Under the pieces are notes generated by a model. That model saw only the letters and a list, made by a program, of their open reading frames with translations, searched no databases and was not told the origin of the DNA. The position numbers and the translations under genes are program-made. DNA of 64,000 nucleotides, taken from assembly GCA_005697215.1 (NCBI GenBank), contig CP040003.1, forward strand, positions 124,001 through 188,000, read 5' to 3'. The number at the start of each line of letters is the position of its first letter. Within the stretch, counting starts at the first letter, position 1. Below are positions 40,020 to 49,500 of the stretch, in pieces. Source of the stretch: Candidatus Saccharibacteria bacterium oral taxon 488. Its GTDB lineage: Bacteria > Patescibacteriota > Saccharimonadia > Saccharimonadales > Saccharimonadaceae.

Positions 40020-41963
40020 CTAGAGGAGGCTGGTCGGATCGAGCTCAGCCTGCCAATGAGTCGGTGGCACGAGGTCAAGGAGACTGACGAGGTCGCCGCG
40101 GCGGGGGCTTTTGAGAATGAGCTGCCAGCGGTACGTGTCGCGGACTCGCTCATAAAATGCTGGTGTTGGGCCGAGGATGCGTACGTCGGCCGGGGCAGCT
40201 GCCCGCAGTGTCTGGGCGAGCTTTTTGGCGTTGCGGATGGCGGCAGCTTCGGTTTTGTAGACGCAGGTTAATTTAAGTAGATAGACGAACGGTGGAAAGT
40301 CAGTGGCGCGTCGCTGGGCGATAGTGCGGGCGTAGAAATCAGTATAGTTTTGGGCAAGCCCATCTCGGATGGCGGGATGATCCGGCTGAAAGGTCTGGAC
40401 GATGACGTCGGTGGCGTGATGGGAGCGGCCAACGCGGCCAACGACTTGGGCCAGCAGCTGAAAGGTGCGCTCGCTCGAGGAAAAGTCAGGCAGTGTCAAC
40501 CCGGCGTCGGCTTGGACGACACCAACAGTGCGTAGGTGCGGTAGATCGAGGCCCTTGGCGATCACTTGGGTGCCGATGATGATGTCAATTGAGCCGTTTT
40601 TGAGCTCGTTGTAGCGCTTATCGGCCGCGTCGTTGGTACTTGTATCGGCATCGAAGCGGGCGATGGTGCTTGCGGGAAAGAGCTTGCGTAATTCTGCCTC
40701 GATGCGCTTGGTGCCGAGGCCTTTATGAATGATATCGGCATGACGACACTCGGGGCAGCTGGTGGGTACGGGTGCAGCAAACCCACAAATATGACAGAGG
40801 AGCTGGTGCTGGTCGGCGTGTAGTGTGAGCGGCACGAAGCAGCGCGGACAGCCAGCATTCCAGCCGCATTGTTCACATAGGGTGATAGCGGCAGTGCCGC
40901 GGCGATTATGAAAGATGAGGGCTTGATTACCGTCATTCAGCGAGCCGGTGATAGCCGAGAGTAGTTGATCAGAGAGAAAGAAATGCTGAGTAAAGTTCGT
41001 GCGCTTGGTCATATCAACCAGCGAGATGCGCGGCTTGACGGCGTCTGAACGGGCGGGCGTGGGCATAGCGATGATAGGCCGGCCAGCGGTTTTCGCCAGA
41101 AAATAATCGCTGATCGTAGGGGTGGCACTGCCGAGAACGAGCTTGGCTTCATGCTGGCGAGCGAGAATGGCCGCAGTGCGCGGCGCTGAGTAGCGGGGCG
41201 ATTGTTCTTGTTTGAAGCTGGGTTCGTGACATTCATCAATGACGACGAGGCCCAGCTGCTGGACGGGCATGAATAGGGCCGATCGAGGGCCGATGACGAT
41301 GAGCGGGTCGCGTGAATTGATAACATGTTGCCAAGTCACGTGCCGCTCGGCTTCGGTCTGACGCGAGTGGGTGAGGATAATATTGTCGAAATACCTCGCA
41401 AATTCGCTAACGAGTTGTGAGGTGAGGGCAATTTCTGGCACCAGAATAATTGACGATAAGCCCTCGTCCATCAACCGCCGGGCGAGCTCGATATAGACAC
41501 GCGTCTTGCCAGATCCGGTCACGCCATGTAGTAGGGCGCTGCCGGGGAGCATGTCGTCAATGGCGGTGATGGCGGCTCTCTGGTCGGGCGTGAGCGCTGT
41601 TGTCGGTGGTCGTGAGGCCTGCGGACTGGCGGCGCGTGCGGGTATGTGGCGGCGCTTTTTCGTCAAACCGCGTGGCAGAATGGTTTGCCAGACGGTCGCG
41701 AGATGCGTATGATAATAGCTACTCATCCACAGAGCCGTTTGGATGAGCGGTAGCGGCACGGGAGCGTCATCTAAAATCTGGACAATTTCTTTAACCGTAA
41801 ACTCGGGCTTAACGACTGCCGACATAATGATGCCAACGCACTGAGCCGAGCCAACTTCTATAACCACGAGTGCACCGACTGGCAGCTGCTCAGGGTGTGC
41901 ATAGGTAAACGAGTGCGCATCGGCACGAATGATCTTGATCGGTGATACCAAATAGTAGTGCAT
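40020..41963 (-). CDS. priA: Primosomal helicase PriA
   Basis: This helicase restarts stalled replication forks by loading the primosome. It has 647 residues. The N-terminal DNA-binding part is short (about 130 residues). Walker A GVTGSGKTRVY and the DECH box (VIDECHEPS) define the SF2 helicase core. The zinc-binding cluster (CEQCGWNAGCPRC, then CHICG and CPEC) is complete. TATAAT (41979-41974) ends 10 nt before the ATG with no Shine-Dalgarno site. It heads the priA-def-fmt group. Confidence 0.95.
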   Translation of the reverse strand: MHYYLVSPIKIIRADAHSFTYAHPEQLPVGALVVIEVGSAQCVGIIMSAVVKPEFTVKEIVQILDDAPVPLPLIQTALWMSSYYHTHLATVWQTILPRGLTKKRRHIPARAASPQASRPPTTALTPDQRAAITAIDDMLPGSALLHGVTGSGKTRVYIELARRLMDEGLSSIILVPEIALTSQLVSEFARYFDNIILTHSRQTEAERHVTWQHVINSRDPLIVIGPRSALFMPVQQLGLVVIDECHEPSFKQEQSPRYSAPRTAAILARQHEAKLVLGSATPTISDYFLAKTAGRPIIAMPTPARSDAVKPRISLVDMTKRTNFTQHFFLSDQLLSAITGSLNDGNQALIFHNRRGTAAITLCEQCGWNAGCPRCFVPLTLHADQHQLLCHICGFAAPVPTSCPECRHADIIHKGLGTKRIEAELRKLFPASTIARFDADTSTNDAADKRYNELKNGSIDIIIGTQVIAKGLDLPHLRTVGVVQADAGLTLPDFSSSERTFQLLAQVVGRVGRSHHATDVIVQTFQPDHPAIRDGLAQNYTDFYARTIAQRRATDFPPFVYLLKLTCVYKTEAAAIRNAKKLAQTLRAAAPADVRILGPTPAFYERVRDTYRWQLILKSPRRGDLVSLLDLVPPTHWQAELDPTSLL

Positions 41964-42067
41964 GTCTTGCTTTATTATACCGCGCTGGCTGGTTGAATAT
42001 AATCATGAGCGTTTTAGGGTGTAAGTACGTATACTGAGGGGTGGGGCGTATAATTGTCGAAAAAAGC

Positions 42068-42097
42068 TTGTCGGGTGTTGTAAAATTGTGATACACT
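42068..42097 (+). promoter_or_regulatory. Promoter of the winged-helix gene and recJ
   Basis: TTGTCG (42068-42073), 18 bp, TACACT (42092-42097), then a short leader with a GGGGAGAG site. Confidence 0.5.
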
Positions 42098-42128
42098 GAG
42101 TGATAGCGAAAGGGAACATGGGGAGAGA

Positions 42129-42431
42129 ATGCTTGACATTTTTATTACATCACGAGTGAGACGCAAAATCGTAGTCGTGTACGCCAAGTATCCTGATTTT
42201 CATACGCACGTACGTGGCCTGGCCAAGCTGATCAAGGAAGATCCGGGTAATATTCAGCGCGAGCTCAAGCGGCTAGAGAAGGTTGGTTTCCTGAGGAGTG
42301 AGAAGCAAGGCAATTCGCGGGCATACTTTACGAACAAGCAGTTCCCGATTTTCAAGGAATTACAGAGTATGGTGATTAAGTCGCAGCAACATGCGGCCCG
42401 GCCGAAGCGCGGCTCGGTTGATAGAGATTGA
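42129..42431 (+). CDS. Winged-helix DNA-binding protein (ArsR-like)
   Basis: A protein of 100 residues. The sequence SRVRRKIVVVYAKYPDFH, then VRGLAKLIKEDPGNIQREL and the wing EKVGFLRSEKQGNSRAYF, form a classic winged helix-turn-helix of ArsR type without metal-binding cysteines. It resembles the N-terminal half of the protein at 1177. The stop overlaps the recJ start (TGATG), so expression of the two is coupled; it may regulate this operon. Confidence 0.75.
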   Translation: MLDIFITSRVRRKIVVVYAKYPDFHTHVRGLAKLIKEDPGNIQRELKRLEKVGFLRSEKQGNSRAYFTNKQFPIFKELQSMVIKSQQHAARPKRGSVDRD

Positions 42432-44068
42432 TGACCTTATTTGAGCAGATTTTGACAGCGCGGGGCTTGACGACGCGGGCAGCACGCGAAGCTTTTTTGC
42501 AGCCGGATTATGTGGCGGTGAAGCACGATCCGTTTTTGCTGCCGGACATGAAGAAGGCAGTGGCGCGGTTGAAACAGGCGCGGGAGCAGGGCGAAAAAAT
42601 CGTCATTTACGGCGATTATGACATTGATGGGCTGAGCGCTACGGCGCTGCTGCTGGATGCCTTTGGTAAGTTTGGTTTTGAGGACGTCGATGCTTTCATT
42701 CCGAACCGTTTTGTTGAGGGTTATGGCATGACCATGGGTGCGGTGGACAAGGTGCGCGATATGGGTGCGGATTTGATCGTGACGGTGGATACCGGTAGTT
42801 TGTGCCATGCGGAAATTGCCTATGCCGCTAGCTTGGGGATTGATACGGTGGTGACAGATCATCATAACGTGGCCGAGACGCCGCCGCCGAGTGTGGCAGC
42901 GGTGAATCCGAAATTTCCAGGACATACTTATCCATTTCGTGATTTGTGCGGTGCGGGCGTGGCGTTTAAGTTGGTGCAGGCGCTGCAGACAGAACTAGAT
43001 GGGTTACCTGACGGCTATGAAAAATGGCTGCTGGATTTGGTGGCGTTGGGGACGGTTTGTGACATTGTGACGTTGGCTGATGAAAATAGGGCAAATGTGT
43101 ATTGGGGCTTGGAGGTGTTGAAAAAACAACAACGCCCAGGACTGAAAGCGTTGATGGCAGTGGCGGGTATTGAACCAGAGCAGGTCAATGCTAGGCATTT
43201 GGGGTTTGGTTTGGGTCCGCGAATGAATGCGGCGGGTCGGCTGGAAACGGCGCAGCATGCACTGGATATGTTGGTGGCGCGCGATGGATTGGCGGCATTG
43301 GAGGCGAGCGAAAAACTGGAGGAATTGAACGTCAAGCGGCGTGGAATTCAGGACGCGATTTTTGAGGAAGCGTGTGAGCAGGCTGAGGAATTGGCTGATG
43401 ACCGGGTGCTGGTGGTAAGTAGTGATGGTTGGAATCACGGCGTTATCGGTATTGTGGCGTCGAAATTGGTGGAAAAATATAAAAAGCCAGTGTTTATCAT
43501 TGGCGAGCGCGGCGAGGAAGCGACTGGTTCGGCGCGCAGTTTTGGTGATTTTTCAGCGGCAGATGCTGTGCGGGCAGCGGACGATATTATTATCAAAGGT
43601 GGCGGGCATGGTGCGGCAGCGGGCGTGACGCTGGCGACTGAGAGAATTAACGATTTTCGCCGGCGAGTAAATGAGTTTTATGATTCGCTGCAACTCATAA
43701 ATCAAGAGCGATATTTGCTGCCGCGAGCTGACGTGGAAATCGATGATTTTTCGGAAATTGATGAGGAATTAGTAGAGAATCTGGCAAGAATGGAGCCGTT
43801 TGGCAATGGCAACCCAGAGCCTGTAGTAAAAATTACCACAGCTATCGTGCTGAGCGCGCGGCGAATGGGTGCGGATGGACAGCACGTTAAATTAGCACTG
43901 CGTGATAAAAACGGTAAAGTGTTGCAAATGCTGGCATTTAACGCGCCGGAGGAATTTTTCCGCGAGCCAGGCGACGAGGTGACGGCGTGGTTCCAGCCGA
44001 CCATTAATGAATGGCAAGGGGTGCGGACGGTTGAGGGGCGGCTCGTTCACGTGGCTTTGTCTGATTGA
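42431..44068 (+). CDS. recJ: Single-stranded-DNA exonuclease RecJ
   Basis: A 5'-3' exonuclease of recombination and mismatch repair, 545 residues. DHH-family motifs are clear: DYDIDGLSATALLL (motif I), a TVDTGS segment (motif II), VVTDHHN (motif III, DHH), and the DHHA1 motif GGHGAAAGVTL near residue 400. The C-terminal OB-fold ends VEGRLVHVAL. The ATG at 42431 follows the overlapping stop of the winged-helix gene (TGATG); a TTG one codon earlier is less likely. Confidence 0.94.
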   Translation: MTLFEQILTARGLTTRAAREAFLQPDYVAVKHDPFLLPDMKKAVARLKQAREQGEKIVIYGDYDIDGLSATALLLDAFGKFGFEDVDAFIPNRFVEGYGMTMGAVDKVRDMGADLIVTVDTGSLCHAEIAYAASLGIDTVVTDHHNVAETPPPSVAAVNPKFPGHTYPFRDLCGAGVAFKLVQALQTELDGLPDGYEKWLLDLVALGTVCDIVTLADENRANVYWGLEVLKKQQRPGLKALMAVAGIEPEQVNARHLGFGLGPRMNAAGRLETAQHALDMLVARDGLAALEASEKLEELNVKRRGIQDAIFEEACEQAEELADDRVLVVSSDGWNHGVIGIVASKLVEKYKKPVFIIGERGEEATGSARSFGDFSAADAVRAADDIIIKGGGHGAAAGVTLATERINDFRRRVNEFYDSLQLINQERYLLPRADVEIDDFSEIDEELVENLARMEPFGNGNPEPVVKITTAIVLSARRMGADGQHVKLALRDKNGKVLQMLAFNAPEEFFREPGDEVTAWFQPTINEWQGVRTVEGRLVHVALSD

Positions 44069-44195
44069 TGTGGTAATTACAACTTTTGTTTGAATGTAGC
44101 AACTAGTCGCTTGAGCATGGTAGATTTTTCGTTGTGAAATTAGCAACGATGTTATGTATCGAAACTACGCGCTTCCCTCCGGTAATGTCAGTAAC

Positions 44196-44224
44196 TTGAC
44201 AAATAACAAAAAAGAGAGTAGCAT
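44196..44224 (+). promoter_or_regulatory. Promoter of the unknown gene at 44269
   Basis: TTGACA (44196-44201), 17 bp, TAGCAT (44219-44224). The leader is about 40 nt with AGAGGGA. Confidence 0.6.
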
Positions 44225-44268
44225 GAATTCGTAATATAAAATTTGCTAAACACAAGAGGGAAACAAAC

Positions 44269-44874
44269 ATGACACAAAATTATGAGCATACCGATGGCAA
44301 TGGAAGTCCAAATCCAAACGCTGCCAATTGGGCCGAGATCGGTAGGGAGAATGTACCGGTTCATCTGGACCTATCTACATTAGATTTTTCTAAAGTAAAA
44401 GATACTTATAGTAAGATCAAAGATCCCAATAAGGCTATTGAGGTTGAGATTTCAGAAACCACTCAGAAGGTAGAAACAGTTATCACAGAAGAAGACGGAA
44501 CAGAGCGAGTTGAGACGGTTAATATAGCGAATCCTGGTGATGCAATCGTTACGGGCGAGAAAGGCGAGCGTTATATTATAAATGCCAAAGATTTTCATAA
44601 CCTCTATGAGCCACTTACGGAAGAGAATGGTGTAGCTGCTAATGGTAAGTATTTGCCTAAAAATGTTGTGAAGTGTATGGAGAACCCAGAGGGTAAAGAG
44701 ATTGTCATTGATGCGCCGTGGGGTGGTCAACAGACAGGTGGGGCTAATTGCATAATTGTAGAAAGTCAAATTGAGAACAGTAATGGTGAAAAAGAAAGAT
44801 ATATTATTGAAAGAGGTGCGTTTGAGGCAACATACAAAAAAGATAGCCAAACCGCGGAAGGAGAGCAGCTTTAG
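44269..44874 (+). CDS. Hypothetical protein with duplicated module
   Basis: An acidic protein of 201 residues without signal peptide. It seems to hold two copies of a small beta-rich module: PGDAIVTGEKGERYIINAKD with FHNLYEP (near residues 88-116), and ANCIIVESQIENSNGEKERY with IIERGAFEATYKK (near 158-192). This module (GDxIV...GERYxI...F...Y) recurs in various nucleotide-related proteins but I cannot name a function. Base composition is more AT-rich than the neighbours. It has its own promoter and terminator. Confidence 0.55.
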   Translation: MTQNYEHTDGNGSPNPNAANWAEIGRENVPVHLDLSTLDFSKVKDTYSKIKDPNKAIEVEISETTQKVETVITEEDGTERVETVNIANPGDAIVTGEKGERYIINAKDFHNLYEPLTEENGVAANGKYLPKNVVKCMENPEGKEIVIDAPWGGQQTGGANCIIVESQIENSNGEKERYIIERGAFEATYKKDSQTAEGEQL

Positions 44875-44899
44875 TTGGCTGGGCTAAAATTAGTTGCCG

Positions 44900-44934
44900 G
44901 ACGCCGCACGGATAAATATCGGGTGGCGTCTTTT
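44900..44934 (+). terminator. Terminator of the unknown gene at 44269
   Basis: GACGCC (44900-44905) pairs with GGCGTC (44925-44930), followed by TTTT. Confidence 0.65.
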
Positions 44935-44966
44935 CGTGCTCAGTCTAACCGATCTTAGATGCTAAT

Positions 44967-44995
44967 TTGTCAAATATTTTCTCATCTGTTATAAT
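44967..44995 (+). promoter_or_regulatory. Promoter of rpsU (leaderless)
   Basis: TTGTCA (44967-44972), 17 bp, TATAAT (44990-44995), ending 9 nt before the rpsU ATG. Confidence 0.75.
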
Positions 44996-45004
44996 GCAAA
45001 AAGT

Positions 45005-45223
45005 ATGGTTCAAGTTACACGTAAAGATCAGAAGGAAGCGAACGAGAATGTGATTCGTCGCTTTAATCGCAGGGTGCTGCAGAGCGGTGTCCTTGCACGG
45101 GCAAAGTCGGTGATGCGATTTGCCAAGCCGATTTCCAAGGTTGAGCGTCGTAAGAAAGCGATTATTCGCCGCGAGCGCCGGGCCGAGAAAACAGCCAGAA
45201 TGCGTATGGGGGCAACGCGTTAA
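45005..45223 (+). CDS. rpsU: 30S ribosomal protein bS21
   Basis: A very basic protein of 72 residues. The motif NVIRRFNRRVLQSGVL and the following KPISKVERRKKAI match bS21, which sits near the 3' end of 16S rRNA by the anti-Shine-Dalgarno. The stop overlaps the yqeY start (TAATG), and rpsU-yqeY is a widely conserved pair. Confidence 0.9.
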   Translation: MVQVTRKDQKEANENVIRRFNRRVLQSGVLARAKSVMRFAKPISKVERRKKAIIRRERRAEKTARMRMGATR

Positions 45224-45681
45224 TGTCGGCGCTAAAAGCGCGTATTGCTGATGAGATGAAAGCCGCTCTTCTAGGGCGGCATCGCTTTCGGGGTGATGTC
45301 CTGCGTAATCTAAAAGCGGCGATTCTCAATGAGGAGGTGTTGCTCGGTAAGCGTGACGAGGGTCTAAACGATGTAGAAGTCGAGAAGGTTATTGCCCGCG
45401 AAGTCAAAAAGCGCAAAGAAAGTGCCACGTTATACCGAGCAAATGGCCGGGTGGAACTAGCTGAACCAGAGGAGCAAGAGGCAGCAATTTTACAAGAATT
45501 TTTACCTAAACAGCTGAGCGAAGACGAGGTTCGGGCAATGGTCGAGGCGGTAGTTGCTGATCTGGGTGCGACGATGCAGCAAATGGGTCAGGTGATTGGC
45601 GCGGTGAAGACTAAAGCCGGCAATGCGGCTGATGGCGCCTTGATTGCGAAAATTACCAAAGAAACGCTAGCAAAACAATAA
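45223..45681 (+). CDS. yqeY: GatB/YqeY domain protein
   Basis: A helical protein of 152 residues. The start LKARIADEMKAALLGRHRFR, the VIAREVKKRKESATLY helix and EEQEAAILQEFLPKQLSEDEV match YqeY, related to the tail domain of the GatB amidotransferase that binds tRNA. The function is not settled. It shares one base with the rpsU stop and is translationally coupled to it. Confidence 0.92.
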   Translation: MSALKARIADEMKAALLGRHRFRGDVLRNLKAAILNEEVLLGKRDEGLNDVEVEKVIAREVKKRKESATLYRANGRVELAEPEEQEAAILQEFLPKQLSEDEVRAMVEAVVADLGATMQQMGQVIGAVKTKAGNAADGALIAKITKETLAKQ

Positions 45682-45704
45682 CAACACAGAAAAAGGAGTA
45701 AAGG

Positions 45705-46256
45705 ATGATCTTATTATTTGGGCCGCCGGGAGCTGGTAAAAGTATGCAGGGGCAGATGCTGGCGGCGCGCCAGGGTTGGAAGTGGCTATCAACCGGCGAG
45801 ATGCTGCGCCGCAGTAATGATCCGGCGGTGATTGATATTTTACGCTCGGGCGAACTGGTGAGCGATGAGTTGATTTACCAAGTGTTTGAGCAGGCGGTGC
45901 AGGAGGCGCGCGATAGAAACTATCCAAATATTATTGTCGACGGCTTTCCGCGGACGAAGGAGCAGGCGGCGTGGCTGGATGAGTACATGGCGCGGATGAA
46001 TGAGAAAATTGATACGGTGATTTCACTGGAAGTGCCGGAGGCGGAGATTATGCGGCGACTAGAGAAGCGCGGTCGTCTGGAGGATACGCCAGAGGCGATT
46101 GCCCGGCGAATGACGATTTATCGACAAAAAATGTATCCGGTGTTGGGGATTTTTGCTGAGGCAGGCGTTAGGATTGTCCATTTGGATGGCGTCGGTACGG
46201 CTGGCGAAGTGCATGACCGGATTTATGAAGAGGTGGCGCACGCATGTCAACTTTAA
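45705..46256 (+). CDS. adk: Adenylate kinase, short-LID form
   Basis: This enzyme interconverts AMP, ADP and ATP. It has 183 residues. The P-loop GPPGAGKS, TGEMLRR (AMP site), VDGFPRTKEQ and RRLEKRGRLEDTPEAI match adenylate kinases. The LID is the short type, with no zinc cysteines. AAAGGAG lies before the start. Its last 13 nt overlap map, the usual adk-map arrangement. Confidence 0.93.
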   Translation: MILLFGPPGAGKSMQGQMLAARQGWKWLSTGEMLRRSNDPAVIDILRSGELVSDELIYQVFEQAVQEARDRNYPNIIVDGFPRTKEQAAWLDEYMARMNEKIDTVISLEVPEAEIMRRLEKRGRLEDTPEAIARRMTIYRQKMYPVLGIFAEAGVRIVHLDGVGTAGEVHDRIYEEVAHACQL

Positions 46257-47011
46257 TTACGGGTGAGAAAACGCCGCAGCAAATGAAGGATATGCGCGAA
46301 TGCGGACGGATGTTGGCGACGATTTATGACGAGTTGCGTCGGAAGGTAACGGCCGGAATGAGTGAGCTGGATGTTAATGAGTTTGTGGCTGGGCGAATTA
46401 AGGATTTCGGCGCGGAAGCAACGTATTTGACGGATGAGGTGAAATTCCCAGGGGTGATTTGCGTGTCGACTAATGAACAGTTGGTGCACTCGTTTCCGAC
46501 GGAATATATGTTCGAGAAGGGCGATGTAGTGAGCTTTGATCTGGTAATCGGTTACCGCGGCATGAAAACTGACAGCGCCTTTACGATGGTGATTGACGAA
46601 GAGCCGCGCGGCGCTAAAAAACATTTACTGCACGCAACGGAGCAGAGTTTGTATGCGGGAATTGATGCGATTTCCGGTGACGGGACGCGCGTTGGCGATA
46701 TTTCGGCGGGCGTGGAAGCGGTATTGAAGAAAGCCAAATTGGGTATCATTCGCGAGCTGGTTGGCCACGGCGTGGGACTACAGATGCACATGAGTCCGGA
46801 GATTCCAAATTATGGCCGGCGCGGTACCGGGCCAGTGCTGCACGCAGGTGATACAATTGCTATTGAGCCGATGGCCAGCCTCGGCAGCGAGAAAATTGTG
46901 ACCAAGGATGACGGCTGGACGATTAGCATGAAAGACGGCAGTTTGGGTGCACATTTTGAACACACCGTATTGATTACTGAGACGGGTGCGGAGATTTTGA
47001 CGACGCTCTAG
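46244..47011 (+). CDS. map: Methionine aminopeptidase type I
   Basis: This enzyme removes the N-terminal Met after deformylation. It has 255 residues. The metal ligands can be placed in SFDLVIGYRGMKTDSAFT (first two Asp), VGHGVGLQMH (His), AIEPM (Glu) and FEHTVLIT (last Glu). One early difference is IGYRGMKTDS where most enzymes have a xGYxGDxxRT motif, but the second Asp is kept. It overlaps adk by 13 nt. Confidence 0.93.
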   Translation: MSTLITGEKTPQQMKDMRECGRMLATIYDELRRKVTAGMSELDVNEFVAGRIKDFGAEATYLTDEVKFPGVICVSTNEQLVHSFPTEYMFEKGDVVSFDLVIGYRGMKTDSAFTMVIDEEPRGAKKHLLHATEQSLYAGIDAISGDGTRVGDISAGVEAVLKKAKLGIIRELVGHGVGLQMHMSPEIPNYGRRGTGPVLHAGDTIAIEPMASLGSEKIVTKDDGWTISMKDGSLGAHFEHTVLITETGAEILTTL

Positions 47012-47026
47012 GCTATCTGGTATACT
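46997..47026 (+). promoter_or_regulatory. Promoter of ftsA (leaderless)
   Basis: TTGACG (46997-47002), 18 bp, TATACT (47021-47026), ending 6 nt before the ftsA ATG. The -35 box is inside the map coding region. Confidence 0.7.
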
Positions 47027-47032
47027 AAGCAT

Positions 47033-48256
47033 ATGCAAGAACAATCTCGATATGCTGTAGGAATTGATGTTGGTACGAAGACCGTGCGCTGCGTGGTCGG
47101 ACATATCGGGGAGTCGGGGCTGCCGAACATCGTTGGCGTTGGCGTTAGTGAGAATAGCGGCATGCGTAAGGGCGCGGTATCGAACTTGACGGGGCCGGCG
47201 GCAGCAATTGACAAGGCGCTCGAGGCGGCCGAACGCATGAGTGGTCATCATATTAATGCAGCGGCGCTGAGCGTCAATGGGTCGCACATTTTGAGCACCA
47301 AGGCCGATGGTATGATCGCGGTGGGGATGAGCGGCGGTGAAGTGACGGACGAGGATGTGCTGCGGATTGAAGAGGTAGCAACCACTGGGAAGGTGCCGGC
47401 GAATCGAGAGATTTTAGAGATTGTGCCGCATGCTTATCGGTTGGACGGACAGGACAACATCAAGGATCCGGTGGGGATGAGCGGCACGCGTCTGGAGCTG
47501 CGAGCAAATGTGGTCTCGGGCTTGACGCCGTATGTGGTGAATTTACGCCGGTCGGCCGAGATGGCGAATGTCACTGCCTCAAGCCTGACACCAAGTGTGT
47601 TGGCGGCAGCGCGAGCGGTGCTCAGTGAGTCGCAGATTGAGAACGGCGTGGCAGTTATCGACATTGGTGGTAGCACGACCGGTGTGGCCGTGTTTGAAGA
47701 GGGTGACTTGCAGCATGTGGCGGTGATTCCCATGGGGGCGCAGAACGTGACAAATGATGTGGCGATTGGGCTGAAGACCGACCCGGAGATCGCTGAGGCG
47801 GTCAAATTGGTGCACGCCCGGCTGGGCGGCGGTAAGGTTGGTCGCGTTGATACCAAATACGACAAACAGGTGTATACATTTGAACAAAGTGAGATTGACG
47901 AGATTGTTGAGGCGCGCTATGAGGAGATTTTCGAGCTAGTTGCCAAAGAGTTGAAGCGGGCCGGTGGCATTGGGCGGCTACCGAGTGGCGTGGTGCTGGT
48001 TGGTGGTGGCGCCAAGGTTAAGGATCTGGTCGAATTTGCCAAAAATAGCCTCGGCGTGGCGGCTAAACTAGGCGTGCCGGCAGGATATGCGGGCGTGAGC
48101 GACGAGGCGAATGGGCCGGAGTTTGCAGCGGCAATTGGTCTGATGCTCATTGACGGGGCAGGGGCCGAGCGGGCCGAGCACGCGCAGAGCAAAGTGGGTT
48201 CGGTGACAAAGAAAGCCGGCGGAATGATTAGTCGATTGCTAGCGAGGTTTAAGTAG
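47033..48256 (+). CDS. ftsA: Cell division protein FtsA
   Basis: An actin-like protein of 407 residues that tethers FtsZ to the membrane. ATP motifs: GIDVGTKTVRCVVG (phosphate 1), VIDIGGSTTGVAVF (phosphate 2) and VVLVGGGAKVKDL (adenosine). The SHS2/1C domain occupies about residues 85-165. The C-terminus ends in an amphipathic basic helix (GGMISRLLARFK), the expected membrane-targeting sequence. There is no Shine-Dalgarno site; the -10 box is 6 nt upstream. ftsZ follows after 53 nt. Confidence 0.95.
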   Translation: MQEQSRYAVGIDVGTKTVRCVVGHIGESGLPNIVGVGVSENSGMRKGAVSNLTGPAAAIDKALEAAERMSGHHINAAALSVNGSHILSTKADGMIAVGMSGGEVTDEDVLRIEEVATTGKVPANREILEIVPHAYRLDGQDNIKDPVGMSGTRLELRANVVSGLTPYVVNLRRSAEMANVTASSLTPSVLAAARAVLSESQIENGVAVIDIGGSTTGVAVFEEGDLQHVAVIPMGAQNVTNDVAIGLKTDPEIAEAVKLVHARLGGGKVGRVDTKYDKQVYTFEQSEIDEIVEARYEEIFELVAKELKRAGGIGRLPSGVVLVGGGAKVKDLVEFAKNSLGVAAKLGVPAGYAGVSDEANGPEFAAAIGLMLIDGAGAERAEHAQSKVGSVTKKAGGMISRLLARFK

Positions 48257-48309
48257 GAGCTAGTAGACAAAGATGGTATACTTGATAAGAGAAAGATAGG
48301 GAGAAGAAA

Positions 48310-49500
48310 ATGCCGCAGATTACACCAAGTGAAGTTCAAACGTTTGCCAGTATCAAAGTTGTTGGTGTCGGTGGAGCTGGCGGTTCGGCCATCAATCGGA
48401 TGAAAGATGCGGGGCTCGCTGGCGTGCAGTTTATCGCCATGAATACTGATGCTCAGGCGCTGCATAATTCTAAGGCAGATGTCAAGATTCACCTCGGGCA
48501 CACCACGACTAATGGGTTGGGCGCCGGTGCTGATCCGATGGTTGGTGAGGCGGCGGCTAATGAGTCGCGTGAGGAGATCCGCCAGGCACTTGAGGGTGCG
48601 GACATGGTGTTTGTGACGATTGGTGCTGGTGGTGGCACCGGATCGGGCGCTGGGCATATTGTGGCAGAGATCGCTCGCGAGATGGACATCCTGGTGGTTG
48701 GCGTGGCGACGCGGCCGTTTAGTTTTGAAGGCGAGAAGCGTCGGGTGAATGCAGACTGGGCAATTACTCACCTGGGCCGCCAAGTTGACACCTTGATCAC
48801 CATCCCGAATGATCGATTACTGCAGACGATTGATCGGCGGACGCCGCTGCTCGAGACGTTCAAGATTGCTGACGATGTGCTGCGCCAAGGCGTGCAGGGG
48901 ATATCAGAGCTGATTACCGAGCATGGTTTGATTAATCTCGACTTTGCTGACGTCAAGGCGGTGATGAGTCGGGCTGGTTCGGCGCTGATGGGAATCGGTC
49001 GGGCCGATGGCGAGAACCGTGCGGTGCAGGCCGCTCAGCAAGCGATCGAGAGTCCGCTGATCGAGGTGTCGATTGACGGTGCAAAGGGCGTGTTGTTTAA
49101 CGTGACCGGTGGCTATGATATGAGTATGGCAGAAATTCAGGAGGCAGCCGAGGTAATTACCAGTGCGGTCAGTCCTGATGCTAATATTATCTTTGGAGCG
49201 ACGCTCAAGCCAGAGCTTGAAGACGAGGTGATCATCACGGTTATCGCTACTGGGTTTGATAGCGAGACATATCATGATCATGAGGTGAGTTTGACGAGTG
49301 AAGCGTCGCATGAATCAGAGACTGAGGTTGATGACGAGGTGGTTGAAGGGATTGATCTGGAGCTCAGTGAACAGAGCGGAGCGACGGACTTTACGTCTGA
49401 GCAGGAAAATAACATCTGGGATCAGCCAGCTGAGGATGAGGCGGACGAAGATGATACGCCGGCCTTCCTTCGCCGCCGCAAAAAGAACAAGGAGGAATAA
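48310..49500 (+). CDS. ftsZ: Cell division protein FtsZ
   Basis: The tubulin-like division GTPase, 396 residues. [15 protein letters not shown] and the tubulin signature [15 protein letters not shown] bind [13 protein letters not shown] and the T7 loop around [11 protein letters not shown] complete the active site. An acidic linker (residues 330-380) leads to a C-terminal basic end ([14 protein letters not shown]), the likely tail that binds FtsA. AGGGAG precedes the start. nrdR begins at the base right after the ftsZ stop codon. Confidence 0.97.
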   Translation: MPQITPSEVQTFASIKVVGVGGAGGSAINRMKDAGLAGVQFIAMNTDAQALHNSKADVKIHLGHTTTNGLGAGADPMVGEAAANESREEIRQALEGADMVFVTIGAGGGTGSGAGHIVAEIAREMDILVVGVATRPFSFEGEKRRVNADWAITHLGRQVDTLITIPNDRLLQTIDRRTPLLETFKIADDVLRQGVQGISELITEHGLINLDFADVKAVMSRAGSALMGIGRADGENRAVQAAQQAIESPLIEVSIDGAKGVLFNVTGGYDMSMAEIQEAAEVITSAVSPDANIIFGATLKPELEDEVIITVIATGFDSETYHDHEVSLTSEASHESETEVDDEVVEGIDLELSEQSGATDFTSEQENNIWDQPAEDEADEDDTPAFLRRRKKNKEE

